Shown in pieces: positions 8,469 to 16,121 of a stretch of 64,000 nucleotides of DNA. Source of the DNA: Paenibacillus illinoisensis NBRC 15959 (GTDB lineage: Bacteria; Bacillota; Bacilli; Paenibacillales; Paenibacillaceae); the NCBI RefSeq assembly GCF_004000925.1, contig NZ_BIME01000008.1:186001-250000 (forward strand). The letters are read 5' to 3'. Under the pieces are notes generated by a model. The model worked only from the letters and a program-made list of their open reading frames with translations. It was not told where the DNA came from and did no database searches. The translations under genes were made by a program, and so were the position numbers. Position 1 is the stretch's first letter. Each line of letters starts with the position of its first letter.

Positions 8469-8470
8469 CG

Positions 8471-8519
8471 ATATAGGCGCAAGCTGGAGTAACTGACGAT
8501 CCCGGCCCGGCATATGCTG
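8471..8519 (+). promoter_or_regulatory. Candidate SigK promoter with GerE box for the spore glycosylation island
   Basis: ATATAGGC (8471-8478) matches the GerE core RWWTRGGY. AC at 8492-8493 and CATATGCTG at 8511-8519, 17 bp apart, match the SigK pattern AC-(16/17)-CATAnnnTA with one mismatch. The GerE core would be centred near -50 of a start at about 8526. The -10 lies in the loop of the preceding operon's terminator. These are short motifs, so the call rests on agreement with the gene content downstream. Confidence 0.35.
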
Positions 8520-8550
8520 TAGCAGGCAAATGCTGATAGGCCGGGTTTTT
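8501..8550 (+). terminator. Terminator of the cystine operon
   Basis: CCCGGCC (8501-8507) pairs with GGCCGGG (8539-8545), followed by TTTTT. The 31-nt loop contains a smaller palindrome around GCATATGC. Confidence 0.7.
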
Positions 8551-8589
8551 CTATGGGTGAAGCAGGCCGTGACGGTAAGGAGGAGGACC

Positions 8590-8877
8590 ATGCAGAGCAA
8601 AGTTGATGAAATACTCACACATATTGCACACTCACACCAGCAGCTTGCACGAGTATTGGATGCCAAACGTCAAGTCGCTGTGCGGATGTCTGAAATTATT
8701 AATCATTTGCCGGATATCGAACCGGAGCTAGATGGCGTCGAGGGTCTGCTGGATAGCTCTGGACAAATCAACAAAAGCATCATCTCCTATTTGGGGGGCC
8801 TTGCGGATCTGGAAGAAGCTGTTGCCGAAACGCTGACCCAGGTCATGCGGGAGATGGCAGGTCAAGAGGAAGAATAA
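8590..8877 (+). CDS. Small helical spore-island protein 1
   Basis: The protein has 95 residues from ATG 8590, chosen because AGGAGGA sits 4 bp upstream; an earlier in-frame ATG at 8530 lies inside the terminator and lacks a site. It is wholly helical in appearance, with IAHSHQQLARVLDAKRQVAV near the N-terminus. The same stretch recurs as IAHSQQALARILDSVASV in the third gene, so the two are paralogues. No signal peptide or catalytic motif is seen. As first gene of the CgeB-containing island it may be a spore-surface or adaptor protein; function is unknown. Confidence 0.8.
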   Translation: MQSKVDEILTHIAHSHQQLARVLDAKRQVAVRMSEIINHLPDIEPELDGVEGLLDSSGQINKSIISYLGGLADLEEAVAETLTQVMREMAGQEEE

Positions 8878-8900
8878 GCCCGGAAGGCGGGTGAGAGAAC

Positions 8901-9239
8901 ATGAGCAGAGAACAAAGTCTCATTCTGATGCTGGATGCTGCAGCCAAGATGCAATGGAACATTGCACTGATTTTGGAAGCCAAGGCGATTGAAGCTGAGA
9001 AAGTTCGGAATTGGGCGCTGAATCACCTGAACGGTGAAGCATTTCTAACCCACGGTGATCAGGTGGCAGAACCGCTGAAAATGCATGATCAACTGGTTGA
9101 AATGCTGGAAGGATTAACCCGGATGGAAACAGGGCTCTGCAACAACTTGAAAGCTGTCATGGTCGATAACAGTGCTGAAGAAGGCGGGATGGACGGAGGC
9201 ATGTTTGGCGGCATGGATCTTGGAGACATGGGAAAATGA
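8901..9239 (+). CDS. Small helical spore-island protein 2
   Basis: A 112-residue helical protein behind GGCGGGTGAGAG. Its N-terminal MLDAAAKMQWNIALILEAKA resembles the matching helix of genes 1 and 3 loosely. The C-terminal tail is Gly/Met-rich (GGMDGGMFGGMDLGDMGK), a low-complexity sequence typical of some spore-coat components. The stop overlaps the next start (ATGA, 9236-9239). I do not recognise a characterised family; location suggests a structural role at the spore surface. Confidence 0.78.
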   Translation: MSREQSLILMLDAAAKMQWNIALILEAKAIEAEKVRNWALNHLNGEAFLTHGDQVAEPLKMHDQLVEMLEGLTRMETGLCNNLKAVMVDNSAEEGGMDGGMFGGMDLGDMGK

Positions 9240-9535
9240 GTCTGCTGCAGCGTGAGCAGGAAGTTAAACTGGCTCTTATTGAATCCATTGCACACAGCCA
9301 GCAGGCCCTGGCTCGCATTCTGGACAGTGTAGCCAGCGTAACCGCTCATTCGGAAGTATCTGCCCGCAATCTTGCCGAGAACATTCGTCTGCTGAGCAGG
9401 TATCAGGAAGAAATGTCCCGTATGGTTACGGGGATCAGGCTGGCACGAATTCAGCAAGGGGAGCCCGGCTTGCCGTGGCTCAAAGAACCTGAATATGCGG
9501 TACGTATCGTTCGGGACATACAGGAGGAATGTTGA
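9236..9535 (+). CDS. Small helical spore-island protein 3
   Basis: The 99-residue protein is a paralogue of the gene at 8590: ALIESIAHSQQALARILDSV aligns with its N-terminal helix. It starts within the stop of gene 2, indicating coupled translation. It appears entirely helical, possibly an oligomerising coiled coil. The next gene starts one base after its stop. No enzymatic motif is present, so a structural or scaffold role on the spore is the simplest inference. Confidence 0.78.
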   Translation: MSLLQREQEVKLALIESIAHSQQALARILDSVASVTAHSEVSARNLAENIRLLSRYQEEMSRMVTGIRLARIQQGEPGLPWLKEPEYAVRIVRDIQEEC

Positions 9536-9536
9536 T

Positions 9537-9878
9537 ATGTTGAGAAAGAAAAAGTTGAAGCTTAGAACGAAAAGAGCTTTGCTTGCACGTGGTGCCCGTC
9601 TGCGCAAAATCCGTAAGCTGCGTGCCATCAAAGGCAAACGTGTACTGCACAAACGCACGCTTAAAGGACGTAGTGCGTGGCTCAAAAAAAAGAAACGTTC
9701 GGTACGGCGGCACCGGAGTCCGAAGCCGGTACAACCAGTCGTCCCGGCTACCCCTACCGATCCGAACCCGGACAACGCGTACAGTCAGGGCTACAACGAG
9801 GCGTACAACGAGGGATTCAACGCGGGTTTCGCCAAGGGTTTCGAGGACGGACATCAGCTGGCGTACAAGGCACAATAA
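9537..9878 (+). CDS. Polybasic protein with C-terminal Gly/Tyr repeats
   Basis: The product has 113 residues from ATG 9537, with AGGAGG 9 bp upstream. Residues 1-60 are extremely Lys/Arg rich (LRKKKLKLRTKRALLARGAR, LRKIRKLRAIKGKR, WLKKKKRSVRRHR). A Pro/Val spacer follows, then a tyrosine/glycine repeat (YSQGYNEAYNEGFNAGF, AKGFEDGHQLAY) with a period of four residues. Polybasic coat proteins are common in Bacillales spores. The repeat resembles N-terminal segments of the two CgeB proteins downstream, which suggests a shared docking motif. No family is recognised. Confidence 0.75.
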   Translation: MLRKKKLKLRTKRALLARGARLRKIRKLRAIKGKRVLHKRTLKGRSAWLKKKKRSVRRHRSPKPVQPVVPATPTDPNPDNAYSQGYNEAYNEGFNAGFAKGFEDGHQLAYKAQ

Positions 9879-9930
9879 CCGAATAGGCCTGATTAGCGGC
9901 AGTCGGATTGCTGCAGGTCCAGCACTTATG

Positions 9931-9962
9931 ATCACCCGGGGGGATAGTTCCCTCCGGGTGAT
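9931..9962 (+). terminator. Strong hairpin between polybasic gene and first cgeB
   Basis: A 13-bp stem (9931-9943 with 9950-9962, one G-T pair) closes on a 6-nt loop. Only ATTTG follows, so this is a weak terminator or an mRNA-processing/attenuation element in the 257-bp gap. Confidence 0.5.
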
Positions 9963-10135
9963 TTGCATGGCCGCAGAAGCGGACATGCCCGTACAGGCCA
10001 ATGTGGAGGGCAGACGCCAATTTTGCGCCTTGCAGGACACCCGTCCATGATGCATCTGACCCCGGGGCATATCCTTTAGAGGGAAGACCAATCTCGAGGA
10101 GAAACGGATACGGAATCTCCTGAAAGGAAGACAGG

Positions 10136-11230
10136 GTGAAGGATGTGGCAAAAAAACGACACCGATCGCTCCCGGAAGCGAAGATAGCTTACCGCAGCGG
10201 ATATGCTGAAGGCCGCAGATTCGGCGGCTGTCAGGCCATGATGGGGCGAGTTCAGATGTTTGAGCCGACCATGCTGGATATGAAAGTACTGTACATTCCG
10301 CAAGGATTTGATGCCATCGATGAAGGTGTCATCTTAGCTCTGCAGCAGTCTGTACGTGAATGTGTTGTCGGGTCGCCGGCAACCATGCTGCAGGATGCAA
10401 GTCAGCACAGGCCGGATGTCGTGTTGGTCATGAACGGATTGCACGTATTTCCTGCGGATCACCTGGAGCAGGTAGACGGGATACGGGCCCTCGGTATTCG
10501 GACAGCAGTGTGGTTTGTGGATGATCCCTATTTTACCGAAGATACGGCGACCATCTGCAGGCACTACGATGTGGTGTTCACGCATGAAGAAGCTGCGGTT
10601 CCATTTTACGGAGGGAACGGAGCGAGTAGAGTCATCTATATGCCACTCGCGGTTAATCCCGGCATGTTCCAGCCTCGTCGCATCGAGCCTCAGCACCAAT
10701 ACGATATTTGTTTTATCGGCACTGGCTTCTGGAACCGGATCGCTCTGTTCGATGAACTGGCCCCTTTTCTGGCAAACAAAAAAGTATTCATTGCCGGCGG
10801 CCAGTGGCACCGGCTGACACGGTCGGATGTACTCGGCCCTTTTATCCATGAGGGATGGATCGATCCAAGCTCAACTGTTAATTATTACAACGGCGCCAAG
10901 ATTGTCATTAATGTTCACCGGACCTGCGAGAATGGCGAGGACAATCGCAATACGCATCATCTGGAAGGCCGATCCATTAATCCAAGAACGTATGAGATCA
11001 GTGCCTGCGGCACAATGCAGATTACGGATGCACGAGGTGACTTGCCCCGCTTTTACCAGCCGGGTTATGACATTGAGACGTTTACGACAGCAGCCGAACT
11101 GGAGAGCAAAATCAAATATTACCTGAAGCATGAGCAAGAACGGCAGGCCATGGCTTGGCGGGGGCTGTTGACCACGTTGAACCAGCATACGTTTGCCCGC
11201 CGAATCGCCCAGCTGCTGGAACATGTGTAG
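10136..11230 (+). CDS. cgeB: CgeB-family spore glycosyltransferase, copy 1
   Basis: A 364-residue GT-B-like protein of the CgeB (spore maturation) family with a GTG start behind AAAGGAAG. An N-terminal AYRSGYAEGRRFGG segment precedes the domain. Family-like features are IRTAVWFVDDPYFTEDTATI, HYDVVFTHEEAAVPFYG, ICFIGTGFWNRI, and the C-terminal TYEISACGTMQITDARGDLP. CgeB of Bacillus subtilis acts in the mother cell on outer spore layers. This copy probably transfers a sugar onto a spore-surface acceptor. It is followed 53 bp later by a paralogue. Confidence 0.85.
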   Translation: MKDVAKKRHRSLPEAKIAYRSGYAEGRRFGGCQAMMGRVQMFEPTMLDMKVLYIPQGFDAIDEGVILALQQSVRECVVGSPATMLQDASQHRPDVVLVMNGLHVFPADHLEQVDGIRALGIRTAVWFVDDPYFTEDTATICRHYDVVFTHEEAAVPFYGGNGASRVIYMPLAVNPGMFQPRRIEPQHQYDICFIGTGFWNRIALFDELAPFLANKKVFIAGGQWHRLTRSDVLGPFIHEGWIDPSSTVNYYNGAKIVINVHRTCENGEDNRNTHHLEGRSINPRTYEISACGTMQITDARGDLPRFYQPGYDIETFTTAAELESKIKYYLKHEQERQAMAWRGLLTTLNQHTFARRIAQLLEHV

Positions 11231-11283
11231 AACAGCAAGCCAGCAATACAGCGAATGTTATTTCAAACAGAAGGAGTGGCGGT

Positions 11284-12423
11284 ATGTCTATCAAACACCG
11301 TAAGAAGAGGAATTATCATACGCCAGTGCTCAGCCTGGCTGAGCAGGCCCGCAAAAACGGGCAGCATGCCGGATACGATGCAGGCAAGGAAGAAGGATAC
11401 CTGCGCGGGCGGGCCAACTATATTGTCAATTGTGCACAGGAACCGCTGCCTTTCCGGCAGATCCACGTCCTGTACGTCTCTTCGGGTAAAGGCTTCCCCT
11501 ATTCACCGCTGGATGAGGCGATTATGGCCACCCTGCAAGGCATGGTTGCTCAGGTGACTCTGACTGATCCACGGCAGCCGGTTTCCGAGATTGCGCTGCA
11601 AAATCGCCCCGATCTGGTGCTTGTCCTGGATGGCATGGATATTCCGCTTGAGCATGTCGATGCGATTCGGCAGGCTGGCATTCCGACCGCAATCTGGCTG
11701 ACGGATGATCCGTACTACACGGATATGACGATGGAGCGTGTCCACCATTTCGATCATATCTTCACACTGGAGTTAAACTGTGTAGAACTGTACCGCCAGA
11801 GCGGATGCGCGTCTGTGCACTACTTGCCGTTTGCGGCATTCACCAATCATTACTTCCCGATTACAACGCCATCCCCTCTGCACCGGGACGTCAGTTTTAT
11901 CGGATCTGCCTACTGGAACCGGGTCTACTTCTTCAATCCAATCATGGCACAGATCATGTCACACAATACCGTGTTTAATGGCATCTGGTGGGACCGTCTG
12001 CCGGACTATGAAGCCTATGGCGAGAAGATTGAGCACGGACGCTGGATGAGTCCACAGGAAACCAATGATGTATATAACGGCACCAAAATCGTCATTAACC
12101 TGCACCGTTCCCACGAAGACGATTCCGTCAATAACAACCATCTCAAAATACCGCCAGCATCACCGAATCCAAGAACATTTGAAATCTCGGCTTCCGCAAC
12201 ACTGCAGCTGACAGATGCGCGTGACGACCTGGCACGGTTCTATAAACCGGGCGTGGAGATCGAAACGTATTCTTCTCCCCAAGAGCTGCTCGATAAGGTT
12301 GAATACTATCTTACTCACGAGAAGGAGCGTCGTGAAATCGCCCTTCGCGGATTGGAGCGGACCCTCAAGGATCACACGTATGGCAGAAGGATTAACGAAT
12401 TGCTGACGATCATATTCCCTTAA
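11284..12423 (+). CDS. cgeB: CgeB-family spore glycosyltransferase, copy 2
   Basis: This 379-residue paralogue of the preceding gene starts at ATG 11284, set by AAGGAGTGG. The N-terminal segment has a basic stretch (MSIKHRKKRNYH) and GYDAGKEEGYLRGRANYI, again a Gly/aromatic repeat. Matching positions include PTAIWLTDDPYYTD, FDHIFTLELNCVELYRQSG, VSFIGSAYWNRVYFF and TFEISASATLQLTDARDDLA. Tandem copies suggest sequential transfer to a glycan or different acceptors. The donor is probably supplied by the nucleotide-sugar genes downstream. Confidence 0.85.
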   Translation: MSIKHRKKRNYHTPVLSLAEQARKNGQHAGYDAGKEEGYLRGRANYIVNCAQEPLPFRQIHVLYVSSGKGFPYSPLDEAIMATLQGMVAQVTLTDPRQPVSEIALQNRPDLVLVLDGMDIPLEHVDAIRQAGIPTAIWLTDDPYYTDMTMERVHHFDHIFTLELNCVELYRQSGCASVHYLPFAAFTNHYFPITTPSPLHRDVSFIGSAYWNRVYFFNPIMAQIMSHNTVFNGIWWDRLPDYEAYGEKIEHGRWMSPQETNDVYNGTKIVINLHRSHEDDSVNNNHLKIPPASPNPRTFEISASATLQLTDARDDLARFYKPGVEIETYSSPQELLDKVEYYLTHEKERREIALRGLERTLKDHTYGRRINELLTIIFP

Positions 12424-12456
12424 TTTCCGGTCGGGAGGAGGTGTGCACAGACCTGC

Positions 12457-14037
12457 ATGACATTTCATGCAGTGGTCCGTGCAGCCATGGCGACTAAACC
12501 GAAACTCATGTTGTTTTCCCATGTATGCAATACCCGGAGTATTACAGGGGCGGAGAAGCTGCTGCTCCATTTTATGCGGGAAATGGGCTCCATCTTCGAC
12601 TGTGTGCTTGTTGCCCCGCAGGAAGGCAAGCTCGCCGGACTTGCGCGGAGATTCGGCATCCAGGTCAAAATATGCTCTCTGCCGCTGCTTCACGGTGTGT
12701 ACACACCCTACCAGGGCATTGCCAATGATGCAGAACAGCTTCGCTACACACCAGCTTATCAGGACGTGGTTTCCCTCATCAGGGAAACTTCTCCTGCGCT
12801 GGTATTGACGAATACCTGTGTGAATGTGCTGCCTGCCGTTGCAGCCAAATCGCTGCAGATTCCGGTTATTTGGAAGATCACGGAGATTATTCAGATCAAT
12901 GCTCATACAGACGAGGCCGTGCAGATGATAGACCGGTATTCGGACTGGATTATCGGCATATCTGAGACGGCTGCGGCCCCGTTTAAACATGCGGGCATGA
13001 GCGGGAAGCTGTCGGTTCTTCCACCAACCTGGGACCCGGCACTGCCTGCCCCGGACCGCTGGCTTCATTTGCGTGAGCGCAAGCGCAAGGAGCTCGGTTT
13101 CAGGAACTCGCATGTCTGTATCGGCTATATCTCTTCTTTTATATATGATGCCAAAGGGCTGAGACCTTTTATTGACATGGCTCTGCAGCTCTGCGAAACC
13201 CACTCGAAAGCCAGGTACTGGATCATTGGTGCGCCAGCAGACAAAAAGTACTATGACGAATGCGTAGCACGGGTGAAAAAGTCAGGATATGCCCGCAGAT
13301 TTACCTTTACGACATTTGAGGAAAATGTCTCTCTTGCCTATACGGCAATGGATATGGTGGTTATTCCGAGCATGGTCAAGGAAGGCTTTGGCATGACTGC
13401 GCTGGAGGGTGTGTATTTTGCTAAACCGGTTATTGCTTTTGCCCAGGGCGGCCTGTCGGAGCTGCTGGAAGGGGTGGGCAGCGGCCAATTTCTAGCTCCT
13501 CCGGGAGACAGCAATGCACTTGCCGTTTTGGCCACGACCCTTCTGAACGACACGGAGATGGCGTCCGATATTGCCTGGCGAGGCCGGGCAGAAGCGGAAC
13601 GATTGTACGGAATTGAAACCTACAGAGCTGGCATGCATACGATGGTGACACAGTGGTTGCTGCGGTACCCTGGTTGGTTCCCTTACATTCAGGCACCGAA
13701 TGGCCCGGTGTATACCTGGGGAGAAGGCGGATTGCGTACCGTACTCGCTCTAGACCCCGGGGCAGTCAGAGCACTTCTGTTCCCGCTGTCGGTTATCCAG
13801 GCATTGCCAATCTCTCCACTTCCGCCGATTGCTATAGGCAATCCTGTCCCCGCTGATGTGGTTCAAAAGCTTACAGCCAGCCGAATTGGCAAACGGAAAA
13901 CAAGAGCAAAAAAGCGAATCCGGAAGGTAACCCATAAAAAGAGAAAGCATCTGTACAGGGCGAAACCAACGGCACGCAAGCGTACGCCTGCCAAGTCAAG
14001 GCGCCGGGCGCGCCGGAAAGGTTCCAATACACGATGA
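12457..14037 (+). CDS. GT4-type glycosyltransferase with polybasic C-terminal tail
   Basis: The product has 526 residues. The GT-B core has SITGAEKLLLHFMREMG near the N-terminus and the donor-binding signature EGFGMTALEGVYFAKPVIAF with AQGGLSELL (about 305-335). Residues beyond about 470 form a Lys/Arg-rich tail (GKRKTRAKKRIRKVTHKKRK, KPTARKRTPAKSRRRARRKG) not expected in GT4 enzymes. The tail resembles the polybasic protein at 9537 and may bind the spore surface or nucleic acid. ATG 12457 is about 14 bp from GGAGGAGGTG, a long spacing, but no other in-frame start fits better. Confidence 0.82.
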   Translation: MTFHAVVRAAMATKPKLMLFSHVCNTRSITGAEKLLLHFMREMGSIFDCVLVAPQEGKLAGLARRFGIQVKICSLPLLHGVYTPYQGIANDAEQLRYTPAYQDVVSLIRETSPALVLTNTCVNVLPAVAAKSLQIPVIWKITEIIQINAHTDEAVQMIDRYSDWIIGISETAAAPFKHAGMSGKLSVLPPTWDPALPAPDRWLHLRERKRKELGFRNSHVCIGYISSFIYDAKGLRPFIDMALQLCETHSKARYWIIGAPADKKYYDECVARVKKSGYARRFTFTTFEENVSLAYTAMDMVVIPSMVKEGFGMTALEGVYFAKPVIAFAQGGLSELLEGVGSGQFLAPPGDSNALAVLATTLLNDTEMASDIAWRGRAEAERLYGIETYRAGMHTMVTQWLLRYPGWFPYIQAPNGPVYTWGEGGLRTVLALDPGAVRALLFPLSVIQALPISPLPPIAIGNPVPADVVQKLTASRIGKRKTRAKKRIRKVTHKKRKHLYRAKPTARKRTPAKSRRRARRKGSNTR

Positions 14038-14050
14038 AGGCGGGATTACG

Positions 14051-15142
14051 ATGAAGATCATGACGGTGCTGGGCACGAGACCAGAGATTATCCGGCTCAG
14101 CCTGATCATTTCCAAGCTGGACCAGTACGCGTCCAAGCATATTCTTGTGCACACGGGACAGAACTTCACGGAAAGTCTCAGCGGTCAGTTTTTCAAGGAA
14201 ATGGGCCTGCGGGCGCCAGACTACGTGCTTCAGGACGAAGCTGCCTCGCTGGGCCGTCAGCTATCCTCCATGTTTACTCAAATGGAAGATCTGCTGCTTC
14301 AGGAAAAGCCGGACAAAGTGCTGCTGCTGGGTGATACCAACAGTGCACTCTGTGCCGTGCTGGCTGAACGCATGGGGATTCCGGTCGTCCATATGGAGGC
14401 AGGCAATCGATGCTTCGATCTGGATGTACCTGAAGAGAAAAATCGAAAAGTCATTGATGCCATATCGACCATTAATATGCCTTATACCGAACAAAGCAAG
14501 AAGCACCTGGTTAATGAAGGTGTGCCCAGTCGGCGAATTGTGCTCACGGGCAATCCGATCTATGAAGTCATGCGTCATTATGACGCCCAGGTGAACGCCA
14601 GCAAAATACTGAAAAAGCTCAAGCTGAAGTCCGGACAGTACTTTTTGGTAACCGCCCACCGGGCAGAAAATGTAGATCATCCGCCTCATCTGCTGGAGAT
14701 CATGAAAGGACTGAACCAGGTAGCGGAAGAACACGGCCTGCGGGTGATCTGCAGCATCCATCCCCGAACGGCCATCCGTATCGCAGAACATTTGCAGCTG
14801 GAGATGAATCCGCTTGTGGAATTCCACGAACCGTTCGGATTTTTTGACTTCGTCATGTTGGAACGTCATGCACGCTGTGCACTGACGGACAGCGGTACCG
14901 TTCAGGAAGAATGCTGCATCATGGGTGTACCCACAGTCACCATGCGACGCACAACCGAACGTCCGGAGACGGTGGACTGCGGCAGCAACGTAGTCTCCGG
15001 TCTGGATGCAGCCCGCATTGCGGGATGTGTGAAGGTCATGACGGAGATGGCAAGTGACTGGGAATGCCCGCAAGGTTACAAGGCAACAGATGTATCCGGT
15101 AAAGTGGTCAAATTTCTGCTTGGAGGGAAAATACATGTTTGA
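14051..15142 (+). CDS. UDP-N-acetylhexosamine 2-epimerase (WecB/FnlC/WbvD type)
   Basis: The 363-residue non-hydrolysing 2-epimerase has the expected blocks GTRPEIIRLSLIIS, HTGQNFTESLSG, LLGDTNSALCAVLA, HMEAGNRCFDLDVPEEKNRK, TAHRAENVDH and DSGTVQEECCIMGVPTVTMR. WecB-type enzymes make UDP-ManNAc. WbjD/FnlC/WbvD relatives act on 6-deoxy-L sugars. Its position immediately before a CapE-like dehydratase and an RmlD-like reductase favours the second role: the last step to UDP-L-FucNAc or UDP-L-QuiNAc. It overlaps the next gene by 8 bp. Confidence 0.87.
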   Translation: MKIMTVLGTRPEIIRLSLIISKLDQYASKHILVHTGQNFTESLSGQFFKEMGLRAPDYVLQDEAASLGRQLSSMFTQMEDLLLQEKPDKVLLLGDTNSALCAVLAERMGIPVVHMEAGNRCFDLDVPEEKNRKVIDAISTINMPYTEQSKKHLVNEGVPSRRIVLTGNPIYEVMRHYDAQVNASKILKKLKLKSGQYFLVTAHRAENVDHPPHLLEIMKGLNQVAEEHGLRVICSIHPRTAIRIAEHLQLEMNPLVEFHEPFGFFDFVMLERHARCALTDSGTVQEECCIMGVPTVTMRRTTERPETVDCGSNVVSGLDAARIAGCVKVMTEMASDWECPQGYKATDVSGKVVKFLLGGKIHV

Positions 15143-16121
15143 AAATAAACGTATACTCGTGACAGGCGGTACTGGATCATGGGGGTATGAACTCGTGGCC
15201 CAACTGCTGCCCCAAAATCCAAAGGAAATTATCGTTTACTCCCGTAATGAATCAAGCCAGGTGGCCATGAGCCGCGAGTTCGAGGATCCTCGTCTTCACT
15301 TCCGAATTGGGGATATTCGTGACAAGGAAGCATTAACGGCGGCTTGCCAGCAAGTGGACTATGTATTCCATCTGGCGGCGCTCAAACATGTGCCGGTATG
15401 TGAAGATCAGCCTTATGAAGCACTTAAAACCAACGTGATTGGTACCCAGAACGTGATTGAGGCTGCCATCGAAAACCATGTTGAAAAGGTCATTTATATC
15501 TCGACTGACAAGGCGGCCAACCCATCCAATTTCTATGGCATGACCAAGGCGATCGGCGAGAAATTAATCGTATATGCGAATTTGCTGCACAGCAATACCC
15601 GATTTGTGACTGTACGGGGCGGCAATGTACTTGGCACCAACGGCAGCGTTGTGCATCTCTTCAAGAACCAGATTCGTCAGAAAGGTCAAGTATCCATCAC
15701 GGATATGAATATGACTCGTTTCTTCCTCACACTGAAGGATGCCATCACATTGCTGTTCAAGGCTTCCGTGGAGAGTGTAGGCGGTGAGATTTTTGTCATG
15801 ACGATGCCTACGTGCAAAATTGTGGACCTTGCAGAAGTGCTGATAGAGGATTCCGGCGTAGAGAACGTGGCCATTGTGGAACGTGGTACCCGGCCTGGTG
15901 AGAAAATTCATGAAATTCTGATGAGTGAATTCGAGAGCATGACAACGGTTGTTTACGACGAACAATATCTGGTCATTCTCCCTACACTCGGCATACCGGG
16001 ATTGCGTGAGCACTACACGAACTGCCCTCCGGTTTCCTTTAGCAGCTTCAGTTCAGAACATCAGTTGATGACGAAAGAGGAGATTCGCGACATTCTGAAA
16101 CGCGGAGGATTCCTGTCATGA
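15135..16121 (+). CDS. UDP-GlcNAc 4,6-dehydratase/5-epimerase (CapE/WbjB/FnlA type)
   Basis: A 328-residue extended SDR from ATG 15135 behind TGGAGGG. It carries an NAD site TGGTGSWG (usual Phe replaced by Trp), HLAALKHVPVCEDQPYEALK, and the catalytic STDKAANPSNFYGMTKA (Tyr-x3-Lys). The ending SSEHQLMTKEEIRDILK resembles the CapE/WbjB group. Such enzymes turn UDP-GlcNAc into a 4-keto-6-deoxy-L sugar, the first step to L-FucNAc, L-RhaNAc or L-QuiNAc. It is coupled to both neighbours by overlaps. Confidence 0.87.
   Translation: MFENKRILVTGGTGSWGYELVAQLLPQNPKEIIVYSRNESSQVAMSREFEDPRLHFRIGDIRDKEALTAACQQVDYVFHLAALKHVPVCEDQPYEALKTNVIGTQNVIEAAIENHVEKVIYISTDKAANPSNFYGMTKAIGEKLIVYANLLHSNTRFVTVRGGNVLGTNGSVVHLFKNQIRQKGQVSITDMNMTRFFLTLKDAITLLFKASVESVGGEIFVMTMPTCKIVDLAEVLIEDSGVENVAIVERGTRPGEKIHEILMSEFESMTTVVYDEQYLVILPTLGIPGLREHYTNCPPVSFSSFSSEHQLMTKEEIRDILKRGGFLS

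Noticed and set aside
8530..8589. Upstream ATG extending the first small island protein
   Set aside because: It lies within the terminator hairpin and has no ribosome site, while ATG 8590 has AGGAGGA.
9089..10151. Two overlapping minus-strand frames over the polybasic gene
   Set aside because: They arise from the unusual Arg/Lys codon content of the real gene; Ser/Arg/Leu-rich products without motifs.
12160..13203. 347-codon open frame on the minus strand
   Set aside because: It lies opposite the second cgeB and the GT4 gene, which have clear domains and ribosome sites. The reverse frame has no recognisable motif or ribosome site.
14261..15136. 291-codon minus-strand frame
   Set aside because: Antisense to the 2-epimerase gene; composition (His/Cys/Gln-rich) is that of a shadow frame.
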